Assembly: GCA_027604005.1 (NCBI GenBank) | Contig: JADGJT010000199.1 | Span: 1 to 41,141 of the forward strand | Reading direction: 5' to 3' | DNA: 41,141 nucleotides | Source of the DNA: Dinochytrium kinnereticum | Taxonomy: Eukaryota; Chytridiomycota; Chytridiomycetes; Chytridiales; Chytridiaceae | In this document: piece by piece, positions 1 to 10,024 of the stretch | How positions within the stretch are numbered: the stretch's first letter is position 1 | Layout: each line of letters begins with the position of its first letter | Notes under the pieces: generated by a model | Seen by the model: only the letters and a program-made list of their open reading frames with translations | The model's database searches: none | What the model was told of the DNA's origin: nothing | Program-made: the position numbers and the translations under genes

Positions 1-329
1 ACCCCCTTAGATCTCGAAGTACGTTCGCGATCCTGGAGATGGCACTTGCACTCGTGGTTCTCCGCTCTGCTAGACAAAACTAGTCAGAGTTGGCCTTAAG
101 AGAGAACTTCACACTGCAGTAAAGGCGGCAACAACACCAAATAAAGAAAAAGAAATGAGAAACGCAGAGAACCGCGCCAAGGACCGAAAACCCTCAAATG
201 AAAAGAAAAAGAAAAGCGTGGGAAAAACCGTCTTTTACAGAAAAACCACTTAAGAGAGGGAAAAGGTACACAGAGGACTTAAGTGTTTTGGGATGACTCG
301 CCGCAGTGAACATATGAGAAACGCTAGAT

Positions 330-687
330 TCTCACAATTTCATTATATGAGTGTGTTCAGGAATGCAAGAGTATTATGTACACAATTGAGTTGGGGAAGA
401 TGGAAATGAAGAAGCCCATGATAAATCATGAGGATAATTCAGCGGTCGTCTCTATAGTGAAGACTAAAAGGAGAACCCATGACAATAAACACATTGATCC
501 AAAGTCCTTTCTAGTTTGCGAGGAAGCTGAGAATCGAGTTATCCGTGTGGATCATATTGTGGGAGAAGCACAACCTGCAAGTCTGCTAACTAAGGTAGTT
601 AGAGCAGATATCTTCCTGCGGCTAAGACCACTTCTGAATTTTAGGAAGTTGAGTGAGTATGAGTTAATCTCGACATCACAAGCCTGA
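330..687 (+). pseudogene. Ty1/copia polyprotein remnant, C-terminal RNase H region
   Basis: Reading in one frame from about 330, the translation runs through YECVQECKSIM, EDNSAV, KHIDPKSF and ASLLTKVV, then stops at 685-687. This is the order seen at the end of copia-type RNase H domains: the 'EY..L.E..KE' segment, 'EDN.SA', 'KHID...F' and 'AD.LTK'. An in-frame stop lies just upstream near 325. No integrase or reverse transcriptase is visible in the 330 bases before it, so the element is 5'-truncated. A polypurine tract and an LTR-like start follow directly. In an intact element the domain would remove RNA from the RNA/DNA hybrid during reverse transcription. This copy cannot be active by itself. 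Confidence 0.8.
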
Positions 688-690
688 TGC

Positions 691-845
691 CGAGGGGGAG
701 TGTTGCAAATATGCGGCATGAAGGCTTTGATGCGAAAGATAGAAGAAAATATATTTGTGTACTAAATATGGATTAAGTGCATACATATATAAAAGAAAAA
801 GAGAAGGAGACAGTGTGTATATATACTGAGTCTCAAGGTCAGTAA
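691..845 (+). mobile_element. Polypurine tract and start of copia 3' LTR
   Basis: Directly after the RNase H stop lies the purine run CGAGGGGGAG, then TGTTGCAAAT at 701. A G-rich tract joined to TGTTG is the usual junction between internal sequence and 3' LTR in copia elements. A TATATAAAA box at 786-794 is suitably placed for an LTR promoter. I found no matching CAACA-type end, so the 3' border is unknown. The LTR may run to about 1130 or be truncated. No 5' LTR lies in the window, so neither LTR identity nor a target-site duplication can be assessed. Confidence 0.6.
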
Positions 846-1760
846 GAGAGTGACTGATGACTGAGAGCTATCAATGAGACATTATGGCTGGGCCAAAGGG
901 CTAGACATAAGGTGGAGGCAAGATCTCAAAGATCCTTGCAGGCTGAAGGAGGTCTGAGGTGTGGGAGACACCAAGATGGCTTACCTTGTCTGGAGGTGAT
1001 GAGAGGCTTGGCCTTGTAGGTGTAGAACGATGTGCCCTTAACCAGCATGGAGGCTGGAATGTCGGTGGATGGCTTGGGAGCCATCCTAAGGGTAGATCTT
1101 CATAACCAGATGACCAGTTGATAATAAGATCCTGTTTTATTTATGTTTTATTATGTTTGTTTTGTCGGCGGTGTGCCTTAAATCCCGATAACAAAGTTGC
1201 TGGCCGCCAAAAGTTGGCGATTTCGCAATCGCAATCATTGGCTAAAGTCATAACCATAAATATTGAACCCATTTCCATCCAGATATCATTAACTCGGATT
1301 GTGAAAAAAAATAATAATACACCGCAGCAGACTGTATTGAGGTAAAATGATTTATTTCGAAGCTTTTTTGCACGGACGGCCACCCGACAAAAAAAACAAA
1401 GGTGCCTTCATCGAAAGAAGAAAAGAGAAAAAAAAAAGAAATAAAAGGAAAAAAATGATTTAGAGGAGAAGAGGAAAAATGCATACATAAAGTAAGAGCG
1501 GCATGTATCATTTTTCGTGAGGAAAAACTTCCCCTGACGACGGGGAGAATGGAATCCAAAAGGCAGTGGAGAATAGAAAAAAAAGGTGTAGAAATATATA
1601 CAGAGGACGAACCCAAGAAAAGAAAGCTCTTTTTTCTGTACCTTAAGGTACATACTCTTGCAAAAATAGAAAGAAGATAAAGAAAGGAGATATTGAAAGA
1701 ATATAAAGAAGAGTAAGAAGGGAGGATATACAAGAGGGAGACCAACTCACTCCGTCGGCT
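846..1760. other. No gene seen; possible LTR remainder and 3' flank of copper transporter gene
   Basis: The first part (to about 1130) is moderately G-rich and may be the rest of the LTR. From about 1300 it is A-rich on this strand (T-rich on the transcribed strand of the gene ending at 1761), fitting a 3' untranslated and terminator region. Open frames on the minus strand here are low-complexity Phe/Ser translations of poly-purine DNA and were not accepted. Confidence 0.4.
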
Positions 1761-3297
1761 TTAACAACAATCTCTCGCCATCTCCTGCTTTCCATCCCTC
1801 CGACTAGCTTGACCGGCAACAGCAGCGCCACCAAACAAGCTCGACCCAATACCGAGTCCAACGACGACGGCAAAGAAAAGGCCAAGGTTGAAGGTCATGA
1901 CGATCAGCATGAGGACGTCTTTTCGGAAACAACGAATAAATAAAGAGTATTAGAAAAAAAGAACAGATATAATAAAACTGGAGAATACCAAGGAAAGAAA
2001 AGGAGAAAAAGATCACTAACAAGCTAGGGCAGCCCCCACGATCCTCATCCCACCCCTATAAAAGCCTCGAATCATTTTCCCCTTAAACCCTTCCACGTCC
2101 CCACCATCAACGCCCTCATAAACCACGGTTGAATCACTTCCCCTTCGACTAGCCACAATAGGGTCGACTCGAAGATTCGCGAGAGAAGGGTACCGACGTT
2201 CAAGTCTCATCGGTAACGACACCCAGGCTTCGTAAAGGAGAGCGAGCACAAAAGTGAGAAGCCAGGCAAGGAAGTAGTGGACAGGTGTTTTAGGCGTCCA
2301 TGCTGTTACGAGGAAGGGGATTTGAATGTCGGTATGGAAAGTACTTTGTTGGAATGGGGAGTGGTTAGGGGGGAAGAGGTTGGAGGGATAGAGATATTAA
2401 TTTTTGACGATAAATGGCCAGTAAGGGTAATAAGGATTAAGGAACACTGGCAGAAATATATATACCTCTTCATCATCATCCCATCCCCACCGTGCCCATC
2501 ATGGCCACCACTCGATGTCGTGGAGGTTGTCGATAAAGCTCCGCCGTCTCCATTGGCAGCCCTCAACCCAGCCGTCAAAACACTTTCACAAACCCCTCCA
2601 GTACACATCTCCTTGTAGTCCCCGCACTGCGCCATCCCCGGCATCTCCTTACACATTCGGATGTAAGCCGGCAAAAGCCTGCATCCCGATCCAGTCTTCC
2701 AAACGTCACCCTCACAGGACTTGCAATCCGCCCCCATATCATGCATGTTGCAGAGCGAGGTGATGGTTGCAGCAAGGGCTGTTGGGGGGGGGAGGCTTGG
2801 CATTGGGGAGCAGTTTGGGGAGGAGGAGGATGGACAGGCTTGACGGTAGGAGGTGCAGTATTGGGATTGGAGGGTTGTTAGAGTGGCGGAAGTGGATTGG
2901 CAAAGGTTTGAGATGAGTGAGGTTGGGGTACAATACGGGGTTGGGAGGGCGGTGCTGTTCATACTGCAGGTATCTGATGTTTGGTGAACATGATGACGGT
3001 CCACAAGGTTAGATAATTGTTGAGGATGAGCCAATATCTGAACTCACCGTACAGCGCGCAGCTCGGAAGCTGAGGCATAGACCGGCAGACCGCATCAAGC
3101 GAGTCCAGCACTCCAAACCCATCCCTGGCAATAGCGGATGATGGGACAGCCGTGGGAAGTGCAGCGGCAGATGCAGTGGTGGACATGACCATAACCTCGT
3201 CACCATGTTCATGACCGCCATGCCCCATCACAAAGTTTGGGTTGTGGGCTTTGACCAAGACGACATTGTTGGGATGGAGCAGAGCGGCAGCGGGCAT
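1761..3297 (-). CDS. Ctr-family copper transporter with Cys-rich ectodomain
   Basis: Predicted 412-residue plasma- or vacuolar-membrane copper importer. Exons: 3297-3048, 2973-2466, 2343-2021, 1918-1761 (1239 nt). A Met/His-rich stretch lies at residues 24-38 and another (GHGGDGMMMK) at 239-252 just before TM1. TM1 (about 274-293) is preceded by FHTD, contains LLYEAW, and a basic loop follows. TM2 carries the MxxxM copper-gate motif (M364, M368). TM3 carries GxxxG (G381, G385), the trimer-packing motif of the family. The protein ends in Cys-Cys, like the metal-binding tails of Ctr proteins. The long N-terminal domain contains two copies of a C-x8-C-x5/6-C motif (C71/C80/C86 and C191/C200/C207). 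The intron 1 junction is supported because it completes the first copy. The start is the least certain point: no classical signal peptide is seen, and an extra 5' exon cannot be excluded. Confidence 0.85.
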
Positions 3298-3858
3298 TGC
3301 GGGAGCGTGAGGGGAAGAAGGATGACGGCGAGCGTGAGGGAACAATGAATGACGGCGTATGTGTTGACGGTTGCAGGTATCGGGCGGTGACCGTGCAGGT
3401 TGAGCAGAGACGAGCAGAGAAGACGGCGTCCCTCCTTTAACTAGTCTCTGGGGCGAAACAGGGTTTGGGTTTTCGGCGTTTCAAAGACCTCCCAGCCAAT
3501 GGCAAAACACCCTCAGCGGCAGCCAATCTCCGTTTGTTTCGGGCGCTTTGTCGCACAAGGAGCTGGCGCGAAAGATATGGCTGCAATGGCATCAAGCTGC
3601 AGCCACTGCTGTGCAACAGGGGTGTGGCGCAGAGCTTCGGAGTTTGAATTCAGTGAGCGGCAGCGTGATTGGCTGCAGGGAATGCACCAATGGCTGATCG
3701 TCTGGCAGTGAAAATCTTCCTGTCCTCCTGCAGGTCGCACAGTCCGTCCGCTTCACGTTCTGTGTGGCCTTGGCTACCGCTGTGCACTCGTATTTTCATC
3801 TAATCCTCCGTCGCCCCGTCCCTCCTCACCTTCGTCTTTCCCCCACTCACCTCCTGCG
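3298..3858. promoter_or_regulatory. Divergent promoter region with four CCAAT boxes
   Basis: Shared upstream region of the copper transporter (-) and the first Kre9-like gene (+). CCAAT pentamers occur at 3496-3500 and 3523-3527 (plus strand), 3668-3672 (as ATTGG) and 3687-3691 (plus). Three of them sit in the wider context CAGCCAAT/ATTGGCTG. CCAAT is the binding site of the HAP/NF-Y complex in fungi. No TATA box is evident. Function is inferred from position and motif. Confidence 0.5.
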
Positions 3859-4727
3859 ATGCGCTTCTCCATCTCCTCTATCGTCGTCCTCCTCGCCTCC
3901 GTCGCCTCCATGGCCTCGGCACAGGGCGTCACCGTCACCACCACCACCTCCGCCGCTGCCATCACCACCACTGATGCCGAAGCTTCCTCGGCCGCACCCA
4001 CCACCACTAGGGCTGGTGCTCCCGCTCCTGCCAGCACCGACTTGATCTCCATCATCGAGCCTTTCGAAAACACTGTTGTGACGACCGGTGCTGCTTTGAG
4101 GGTCTCTTGGACCGTTTACCCGGGACAGAATGTCCAGAACAATGATGTGATTACTTGGAGGTGGCAGGTTTGTAACGTCTTTATTATCCTATTTTTCTGT
4201 GGGTTTATTGAGGTTGAGCCGAGGGCCATGTGAGGCTGTGGTGAGGAACATTCCTTCGTTCAGCACTGCATCCTCCAGCAACACTACCATTCTCGGTGAT
4301 AAGAAGCTTTACGACCACACCGTCAAATCTAAATTTGAATCTCATGCTAACCCTCTCGTAGGATATCCGCAATGGTCCCAACACCGGCACCCCCTTCGGC
4401 GATGTCATCCGCACCGGCCCCGTCTCTGAATCTCGCTTCACCATCAACATTCCCGCTGGCCTCGCCTCTGGTACCTGGGGTCTCCGTGCCGAGCTCGCTT
4501 CTTTCCCCGGTATCTTCCAGTACTCTCCTGCTTTCATCGTTCAAGCCTCCGGTGGCGCTGCCACCACCACCTCTGCAAGGCCTACCACTTCAGCTACGGT
4601 GTCGAAGGCGCCGACCACAACTGCTAAGCCTACGACTACTGCTGCCAACACGCCTTCTGGTGGCGTTAGGAGCCTTGCTGTCGGGGTTTGCGCAGTGTTG
4701 CCCGCTTTGGTTGTTTTGGCTTTGTGA
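3859..4727 (+). CDS. Kre9/Knh1-like GPI-anchored cell-surface protein
   Basis: Two exons, 3859-4167 and 4362-4727, joined in phase 0, give 224 residues. The intron starts GTTTGT, has the branch-like CTAAC at 4348-4352 and ends GTAG. Residues 1-21 are a signal peptide (cut after MASA). A Thr/Ala-rich stretch of about 40 residues follows. Next comes an Ig-like module: IIEPFENTVVTTG, then LRVSWTV, then a Gly-rich segment ending GTWGLRAEL and FIVQ. This order is typical of the Kre9/Knh1-like N-terminal family of Ser-Thr-rich fungal wall proteins. A second Thr-rich stretch and a hydrophobic C-terminus (LAVGVCAVLPALVVLAL) fit a GPI-attachment signal. The likely role is beta-1,6-glucan-related wall organisation, known for Kre9 but not proven for this broad family. 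Confidence 0.85.
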
Positions 4728-6023
4728 TAAGATTAAGTGATCATAAACGATCCTTCTAGTTTTTAGCTCCTTTATATTTGGGGTGGTTCTGGGTGTCTGC
4801 CCTGTGTTTTTCTATCCACCTGTTCGTTATTGATGGAGGGATGGCTTCTTTTATCTTTCTTTTCTCCTTTTTGACTCTCGTTGATCCTGTGCTGGTTGCT
4901 GTCTCTCTTTTTCTCTGTGTGCTTATGATTTGAAACAATATTCAATTACGTTTCTCCTTCTTTTCGTTGCTGATTATGCACATCCTTTTGCAGCGTTATA
5001 TCTATTGAATGTTTACAGTTTTCATGTTATTGACTCTTTACGTTCTCACATTAGAATGCGTATTTCAATACTAGAGCTTGCACATAATCAACATAACCAT
5101 GCTTTTGTGCCCTCACCAGCATAACCTCATCCAAATACTGGAATCCTCACCTCGACAGCCAGCTGTCTGTCGTCAAAGCCTCTCCAGCATTAGAGCCCCC
5201 AAGTGTCTTAATCACCTCCATCAACCGAACTATCCTGACAGCAATATTTACCTAAAACACCCATATTTAAAGATAACACATCCATCACCACACATGGCGA
5301 TATGTTCCTCAGCGATTACGTCTAGTTCAGCCTGCCATGGAACTAGGATTGCTCCCAGATTGCTCCTACCATGCAGATGTCTTGTCTTTTTCGAGCGACC
5401 TGCCACACTGACCCCACAACCACCCCACAACATGTCCAAAAAAAAAAAAATTCTGTGTGTGGCAAGTTGCAGGGAGTTGAACTTGTGCAAGACGAGCCAA
5501 AATGAACCTTGCCTTGGTCACTGGTGCAAAGCCTCCTCTCGACTCTTGGTAAGGAGTCACTGCTGGTAAAATACTTTCAGCGCTCCGTAATTTGAGGGTT
5601 TTTTAACGTCATTACTTAGGAGAGAAGAAAGAAAGAAAGAAGGGAAAGAGTAGGATCAAGAAGCCTCATCCGCTCCTAGAAAAAACGATCTCCATCACTC
5701 ACCAATTCAAGGAGCTCATAATTTGCTTTTGTGCACTCACTCCCATTACAACTGGTGGCTACACCGTGATTAATGCATTCTCTGCCAACCTGATTCACCC
5801 GCCAATCACGCAAGACACTCCTTGTTGCATAAATGCGTGGAGGCGTCGTCTTTGTTTGTTTCCTCAGCTGGAGGGTGTGCCGCCAGTCTTGAGGGTCTGT
5901 TTTCGATTTGAACAAAGGATGGATGCAAAGGTGGAGAATTTAAGAACGTAAAGTAGCCAAACGGAAAAGCAAGAAAGAAACTGCAAGAACCGCGAACATC
6001 TTCTAATCGAAAGCCCCGCAACC
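4728..6023. other. Intergenic, no gene seen
   Basis: Contains the 3' flank of the first Kre9-like gene, T-rich to about 4930. Low-complexity patches include an A-run near 5437-5449 and a GAAA/GAAAGA repeat at 5620-5645. The region then passes into the upstream region of the second Kre9-like gene. Short open frames of 60-160 codons here lack recognisable domains, signal peptides or plausible splice context. I accept none as genes. Confidence 0.4.
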
Positions 6024-7056
6024 ATGCATCTTTCGACCCTCCTCCTCCTCCTCCTCCCCTCTGCGATCCTCTCAACCCCGCAAGTGGCCATGATTCGCGA
6101 AACAACGGCGGTAGCGTTGCCCCCCGCGCCGCCAGCGGCTGTGGCAGCGTCGTCGACTCCCATTCCATCAGGAGCGAACGTGACCACAACGTTTAGGATC
6201 GTGACGCCAGCAGCAACCACTGCGGTGCCGACGATGGGAACTACTGGGGAAAGTAAGATTGGGTTGGCGGTTGGGAAGCCTGTTGAGGGTGCGGTTGTAG
6301 TGTTGGGTGGGGATGTGGTAAGTTTCTGTTTGTAAGAAACGTTTGCGCAATAGTGGTTTGCGACGTGGCCGTTTCGGATGATGCATTTGTTGGTTGGGCG
6401 GCCTTTCCTTTTCTTGTCATTGACCTTTCGCTTCACCAACCAACCAGGAAATCACGTGGAGCTATAACGATACAAGCTTCGATGACGCCGCCATCACCTT
6501 CAGTCTTGTCGTAAGTCCAAACCCCTCTCTCTCTTCCCCTCTCCAAAAGGTAACATCCAAACCCAAAAAACAGGACCGCCGAATCGGCAATGAAGCCCTC
6601 ACTCCAAGCCTCGGAGGGTCACTCGTTAAACTCCGTAAAGCAACTCTCCGTGTCCCTTCAGGAGTCTTCCAACCCGGGACGCTTTATGTCGTGAAAGCCA
6701 GCCTTGAAGGAGGCGGTGAAGGCTTTTCCAAAGAGGTAAAGAAAACAAGTAGCCATCCCCTACCTTCTTCACCAGAGCTTAAGGAAAAACAATAACAAAC
6801 ACCTTTCACCTGTCCAACTACACAGTTTTCACTTGTCTCATCGGTGATGACAACGGGTGCCGCAACGATCGCAGCTGGTGGTGGTGATGCGACTTGGAGT
6901 GAGATTGGAGTATTGATTCAGAACGCGAATGCGGTTGTGACCAGTAAAGGTGCACCGACGACTGTAGCGAGCGCGGGTGTGAGGAGGGGGCGAGGAGTGT
7001 GGACGGGTGTGATGGCTGGAGTGGTTGTAGGATGTGTTGTTGCGGTGTCAATGTGA
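6024..7056 (+). CDS. Second Kre9/Knh1-like GPI-anchored protein
   Basis: Four exons in phase 0: 6024-6317, 6448-6510, 6574-6735, 6826-7056, giving 249 residues. The start ATG is followed by a clear signal peptide (MHLSTLLLLLLPSAILS). An Ala/Thr-rich stretch precedes an Ig-like module readable as IGLAVGKPVEGAVVVLGGD, EITWSYND, then LRVPSGVFQPGTLYVVKASL and FSLVS. The final hydrophobic segment (VMAGVVVGCVVAVSM) fits a GPI signal. Domain order matches the neighbour at 3859-4727 on the same strand, so the two are probably distant paralogues. They differ in intron number (three versus one). Residues matching the usual GTWxL signature are replaced by GTLYV. Expected location is the cell wall or outer membrane leaflet. 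Confidence 0.75.
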
Positions 7057-7729
7057 GCAAAGGACCGAGGTAGAGCTAGAGGGTAGAGGCGAAGAACGAG
7101 ACCAGACTTCAATGGCACATCATTTATCATTGCCGTCGTTGTTTTTTAGATGTAAAGGGAACGGAAAGAAGAGGAATTTTATACGTGAAGTCAATATCCC
7201 GCAAATAAAATAAATATCTCCATTTGAAGAAGATATTTCTAATTTCGACACTTATTATTAGCAATAACAATACTAATAAGGAACAGCTAAGAATGATTGC
7301 TGCTGAAGGAAAAGAAAACAGCCAGCAGGCAAAGAAAACACCCGATATCTCGTGCTGTGGCTGAAATGTGCGCAAAGGTTCAACCAGCAGCTGGTCAAAA
7401 ACGCACCGCCATCACAGCAGCATGGTCACACAGGGATATTCCGTGGCAGCATGCATTCTGATTGGCTGCAGCTTGAATCCACAGCCCTGCAGCTGTGCCA
7501 TCTGCGCCATTCCAGCCCGAGTCGAACTTCAGCAGGACGCACGCTGATTGGCTGGCCAGCGAGACAGCACCGCCCTGCTGCTGCTGCCTCCAGCCACGCG
7601 CAGATGCGAACGGTATAAGAGAATGGGATCCGAGCCCAATCCCCTCATTCATTCATCCATTCATTCATTCAGTCCCTCCACTCAGCACTTGCTCGACCAA
7701 TCACAGCCCTTGCTCCAATTACCACAGCC
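7057..7729 (+). promoter_or_regulatory. Upstream region of zinc-finger gene with CCAAT boxes and TATA-like box
   Basis: ATTGG (inverted CCAAT) at 7461-7465 and 7547-7551 and CCAAT at 7697-7701 lie within 270 bp of the start codon. The first two share the context GATTGGCTG, also found at 3667. A TATAAGA sequence lies at 7614-7620. The stretch 7340-7620 is rich in GCAGC/CTGCAG. A CATT-based microsatellite lies at about 7644-7671. The first 150-200 bases are the A/T-rich 3' flank of the preceding gene. Confidence 0.5.
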
Positions 7730-9679
7730 ATGGAGCATTGTCCGCCTTCTACAACGACTGTCCCGCTCTACTGCGACGCTTCTTCTGCACCGGCACACCC
7801 TGTCTACTACGACCCAGTGCTCCAGCAGTATGTCGTGTACGCGTCGCAGCAACCAACGACGGCAGCCACACCCCAGCCAGCAATGATGTACATGGTCTCT
7901 CATGACGCTTACGCGTCTGCTGCCGTCACCGAGGGAGCATTGGACGCTTCTGTGTTTGCATCGGCACCTTTGGAGATCCTGGATATCCCGCTGGAGAATG
8001 ATATCATCTCTTCGGCGCTATTGATGGCGTCCGGAGCACCGGTGGTGGAGCATGGGAATGAAGTGACCGCTGCCTCTATTGCCATGTTGGACAGCATGAT
8101 TGCACAGATGGATAGTGAGGTTGGGGAGAATGCGGCAAAGGTGAGAGACACATGCTCTTTACAATGTGTTTACAAACGCGTCTCCCGCTTTTTCTGAATG
8201 GCTTTACCCTAAACTGCATCCCTTCTCTCCTTTTCGTTGATTAACTAGTGCAATAACGACCTCTCACTCGACCCATTTGATCCGTTCTACCAAGCTCATA
8301 TCAACACCACCTCCTCTACAACCTCAACTCCCAGCTGGCTTCCGCCCACACACATCCGCAACTCTCCAAACTTTGCCTCCTCCTTCCCCTCTCCAGCTCC
8401 AACCCTCGCCTCAACCGTATCAGGCAGCACAATCTTCTCCCCTATCGTTGATACACACATGCCATCGGCAAACGTCACATCGACACCTTTTCAGGTGTTT
8501 GACTCACCAATGGCAACGCCTTCGATGGGATTTTACGGAACGAGTCAGTTTGACGAGGTCTCAGTGGTCCTGGGATCGCCTGTTGGATTTAGCGCTTTCA
8601 ACCCGCAGCAGCAACAGCAGTCCACAGGGCTGACAATACCCATTGCATCGTCAACCCCTATGATGCTTTCACCAATCATTCAAGTTGTGCCGGCTGTTGA
8701 AACGGCTAGTCCCATGCCCCAAACTCCATCGAATTGGAGCGCTCTCCACCCAACCACGATCTTACTCTCACCAGCAGCAATGGAGTCCCCACTTCTTCCA
8801 ACTGCTCCCAACCATTGGTCTGGCAGTAACATGGGGTCTCCAGCGTCCATCATGGGATCTCCGCTTTCGTTTCAGGAGACGGTGGGGTTGATGGGATCGC
8901 AGCAGGTGGCTTCAGGGGCTTTTGGAGGGTATGTCGATAATGGACTTTTGCAGCAGCAGTCACAGGGCGTTTCTATGATTAGCGCGTATCATCAGGCTGG
9001 ACCTACTGTTACCGCGTTCCCGTCTTACCTCCAGCATCCATCTGCCCCGGTGATGACCCCCGCCTATCAACCACAACCCTCCAATGTGAACAGTTTGTTC
9101 CAACTGCCGTCTTTTCCTTTCACCACAGCCACAACCAGCACCTCTCTCCTCCCACCCACCTACCCAACCCCCAATGAGCCCATCAATGCCACAGACGAGA
9201 ATCGAAGCAAATCCGTGCCAACCTCCGAAACCGATTCAATCGCCTCCTCCCTCTCAACACCCCCACCCTCACCCCCAAACCCCTCTTCAACCAAGACCTC
9301 TCTGAACCCTCCAACCGCCCCCCCGCCGCAAATCACCTCCTCCTCGTCGAAACCCCCACCCCGCGCACCAGGGATCCATAAATGCCCTATCTCAACCTGC
9401 ACTCGCACCTTTGCAACGCTCGACCGTCTTCGATCGCACCAGCGGACGCATCGTCGTATTCGGCAGCACCCGTGTGGATGGGCTGGATGTGATAAGAGCT
9501 TTTTCACGAGACAGGATGTGGAGAGACATATGGATACGCATCGTGGGGAGAAGAGGTATCGGTGTGGGGGGTGTGGGTTTCGGTTTGCGAGGGCTGATGC
9601 TATGGTGCGACATGTTCGGGCTAAGGGGTGTGTTGTTGAGGGGACGAAGAAGGGGCATGAGGGTGATGAGGAGTTTTGA
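7730..9679 (+). CDS. C2H2 zinc-finger transcription factor
   Basis: Two exons, 7730-8140 and 8249-9679, phase 0, 613 residues. The last 100 residues hold three zinc fingers. Finger 1 is C-x4-C-x12-H-x3-H (starts HKCPISTC). Finger 2 is C-x4-C-x12-H-x3-H (starts HPCGWAGC), joined by the linker HRRIRQ. Finger 3 is C-x2-C-x12-H-x5-C, a C2HC variant ending RAKGC. Fingers 2 and 3 are linked by THRGEKRY, close to the classic TGEKP linker. The first 500 residues are low-complexity, rich in Ser, Pro, Thr, Gln and Met, with no recognised domain, as in many fungal activators. A nuclear DNA-binding role is well supported. The target genes and specific subfamily cannot be told from sequence. Confidence 0.88.
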
Positions 9680-10024
9680 GTCGCTTTGTTTGTGGCCCAG
9701 TATCAACAAGCGTTTTCCTGAACTTAAAGAGGGGAAAGATTCGTGTAATCGCTTTCTATCTGGGTTGCCGTTTCTTTTTTATTGGTGTCCATTACAAATA
9801 TGATTAAATGTATCCTTCGACTGAAAAGTAAAAGTACAGACAGTAAAAAGCACATTGGTGTACTTGCACTAGAACATCAGTAACTTTTCGCTCATCATAA
9901 CAAGCACATACACTTGGTTAGCGGTTCAGCTGATAACTTCTCTGAATAATTGTATAAAACACACATCTAACCGATCAGACATTACAGATACGCCAGTTCT
10001 CAGATTCTCCTTCACCAGCCCCGT
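9680..10024. terminator. Convergent 3' region
   Basis: This 345-bp AT-rich stretch separates the stop of the zinc-finger gene (+) from the stop of the first unknown membrane-protein gene (-). It should carry both polyadenylation sites. No further gene is seen. Confidence 0.4.

Noticed and set aside
1248..1745. Minus-strand open frames rich in Phe/Ser/Leu
   Set aside because: They are translations of purine-rich low-complexity DNA beyond the stop of the copper transporter, with no domain.
5078..5569. Plus-strand frame of 163 codons
   Set aside because: Irregular composition, no domain or splice context, lies in AT-rich intergenic DNA.
5864..6439. Minus-strand frame of 191 codons
   Set aside because: Overlaps the first exon of the second Kre9-like gene, whose signal peptide, phase and homology are convincing.
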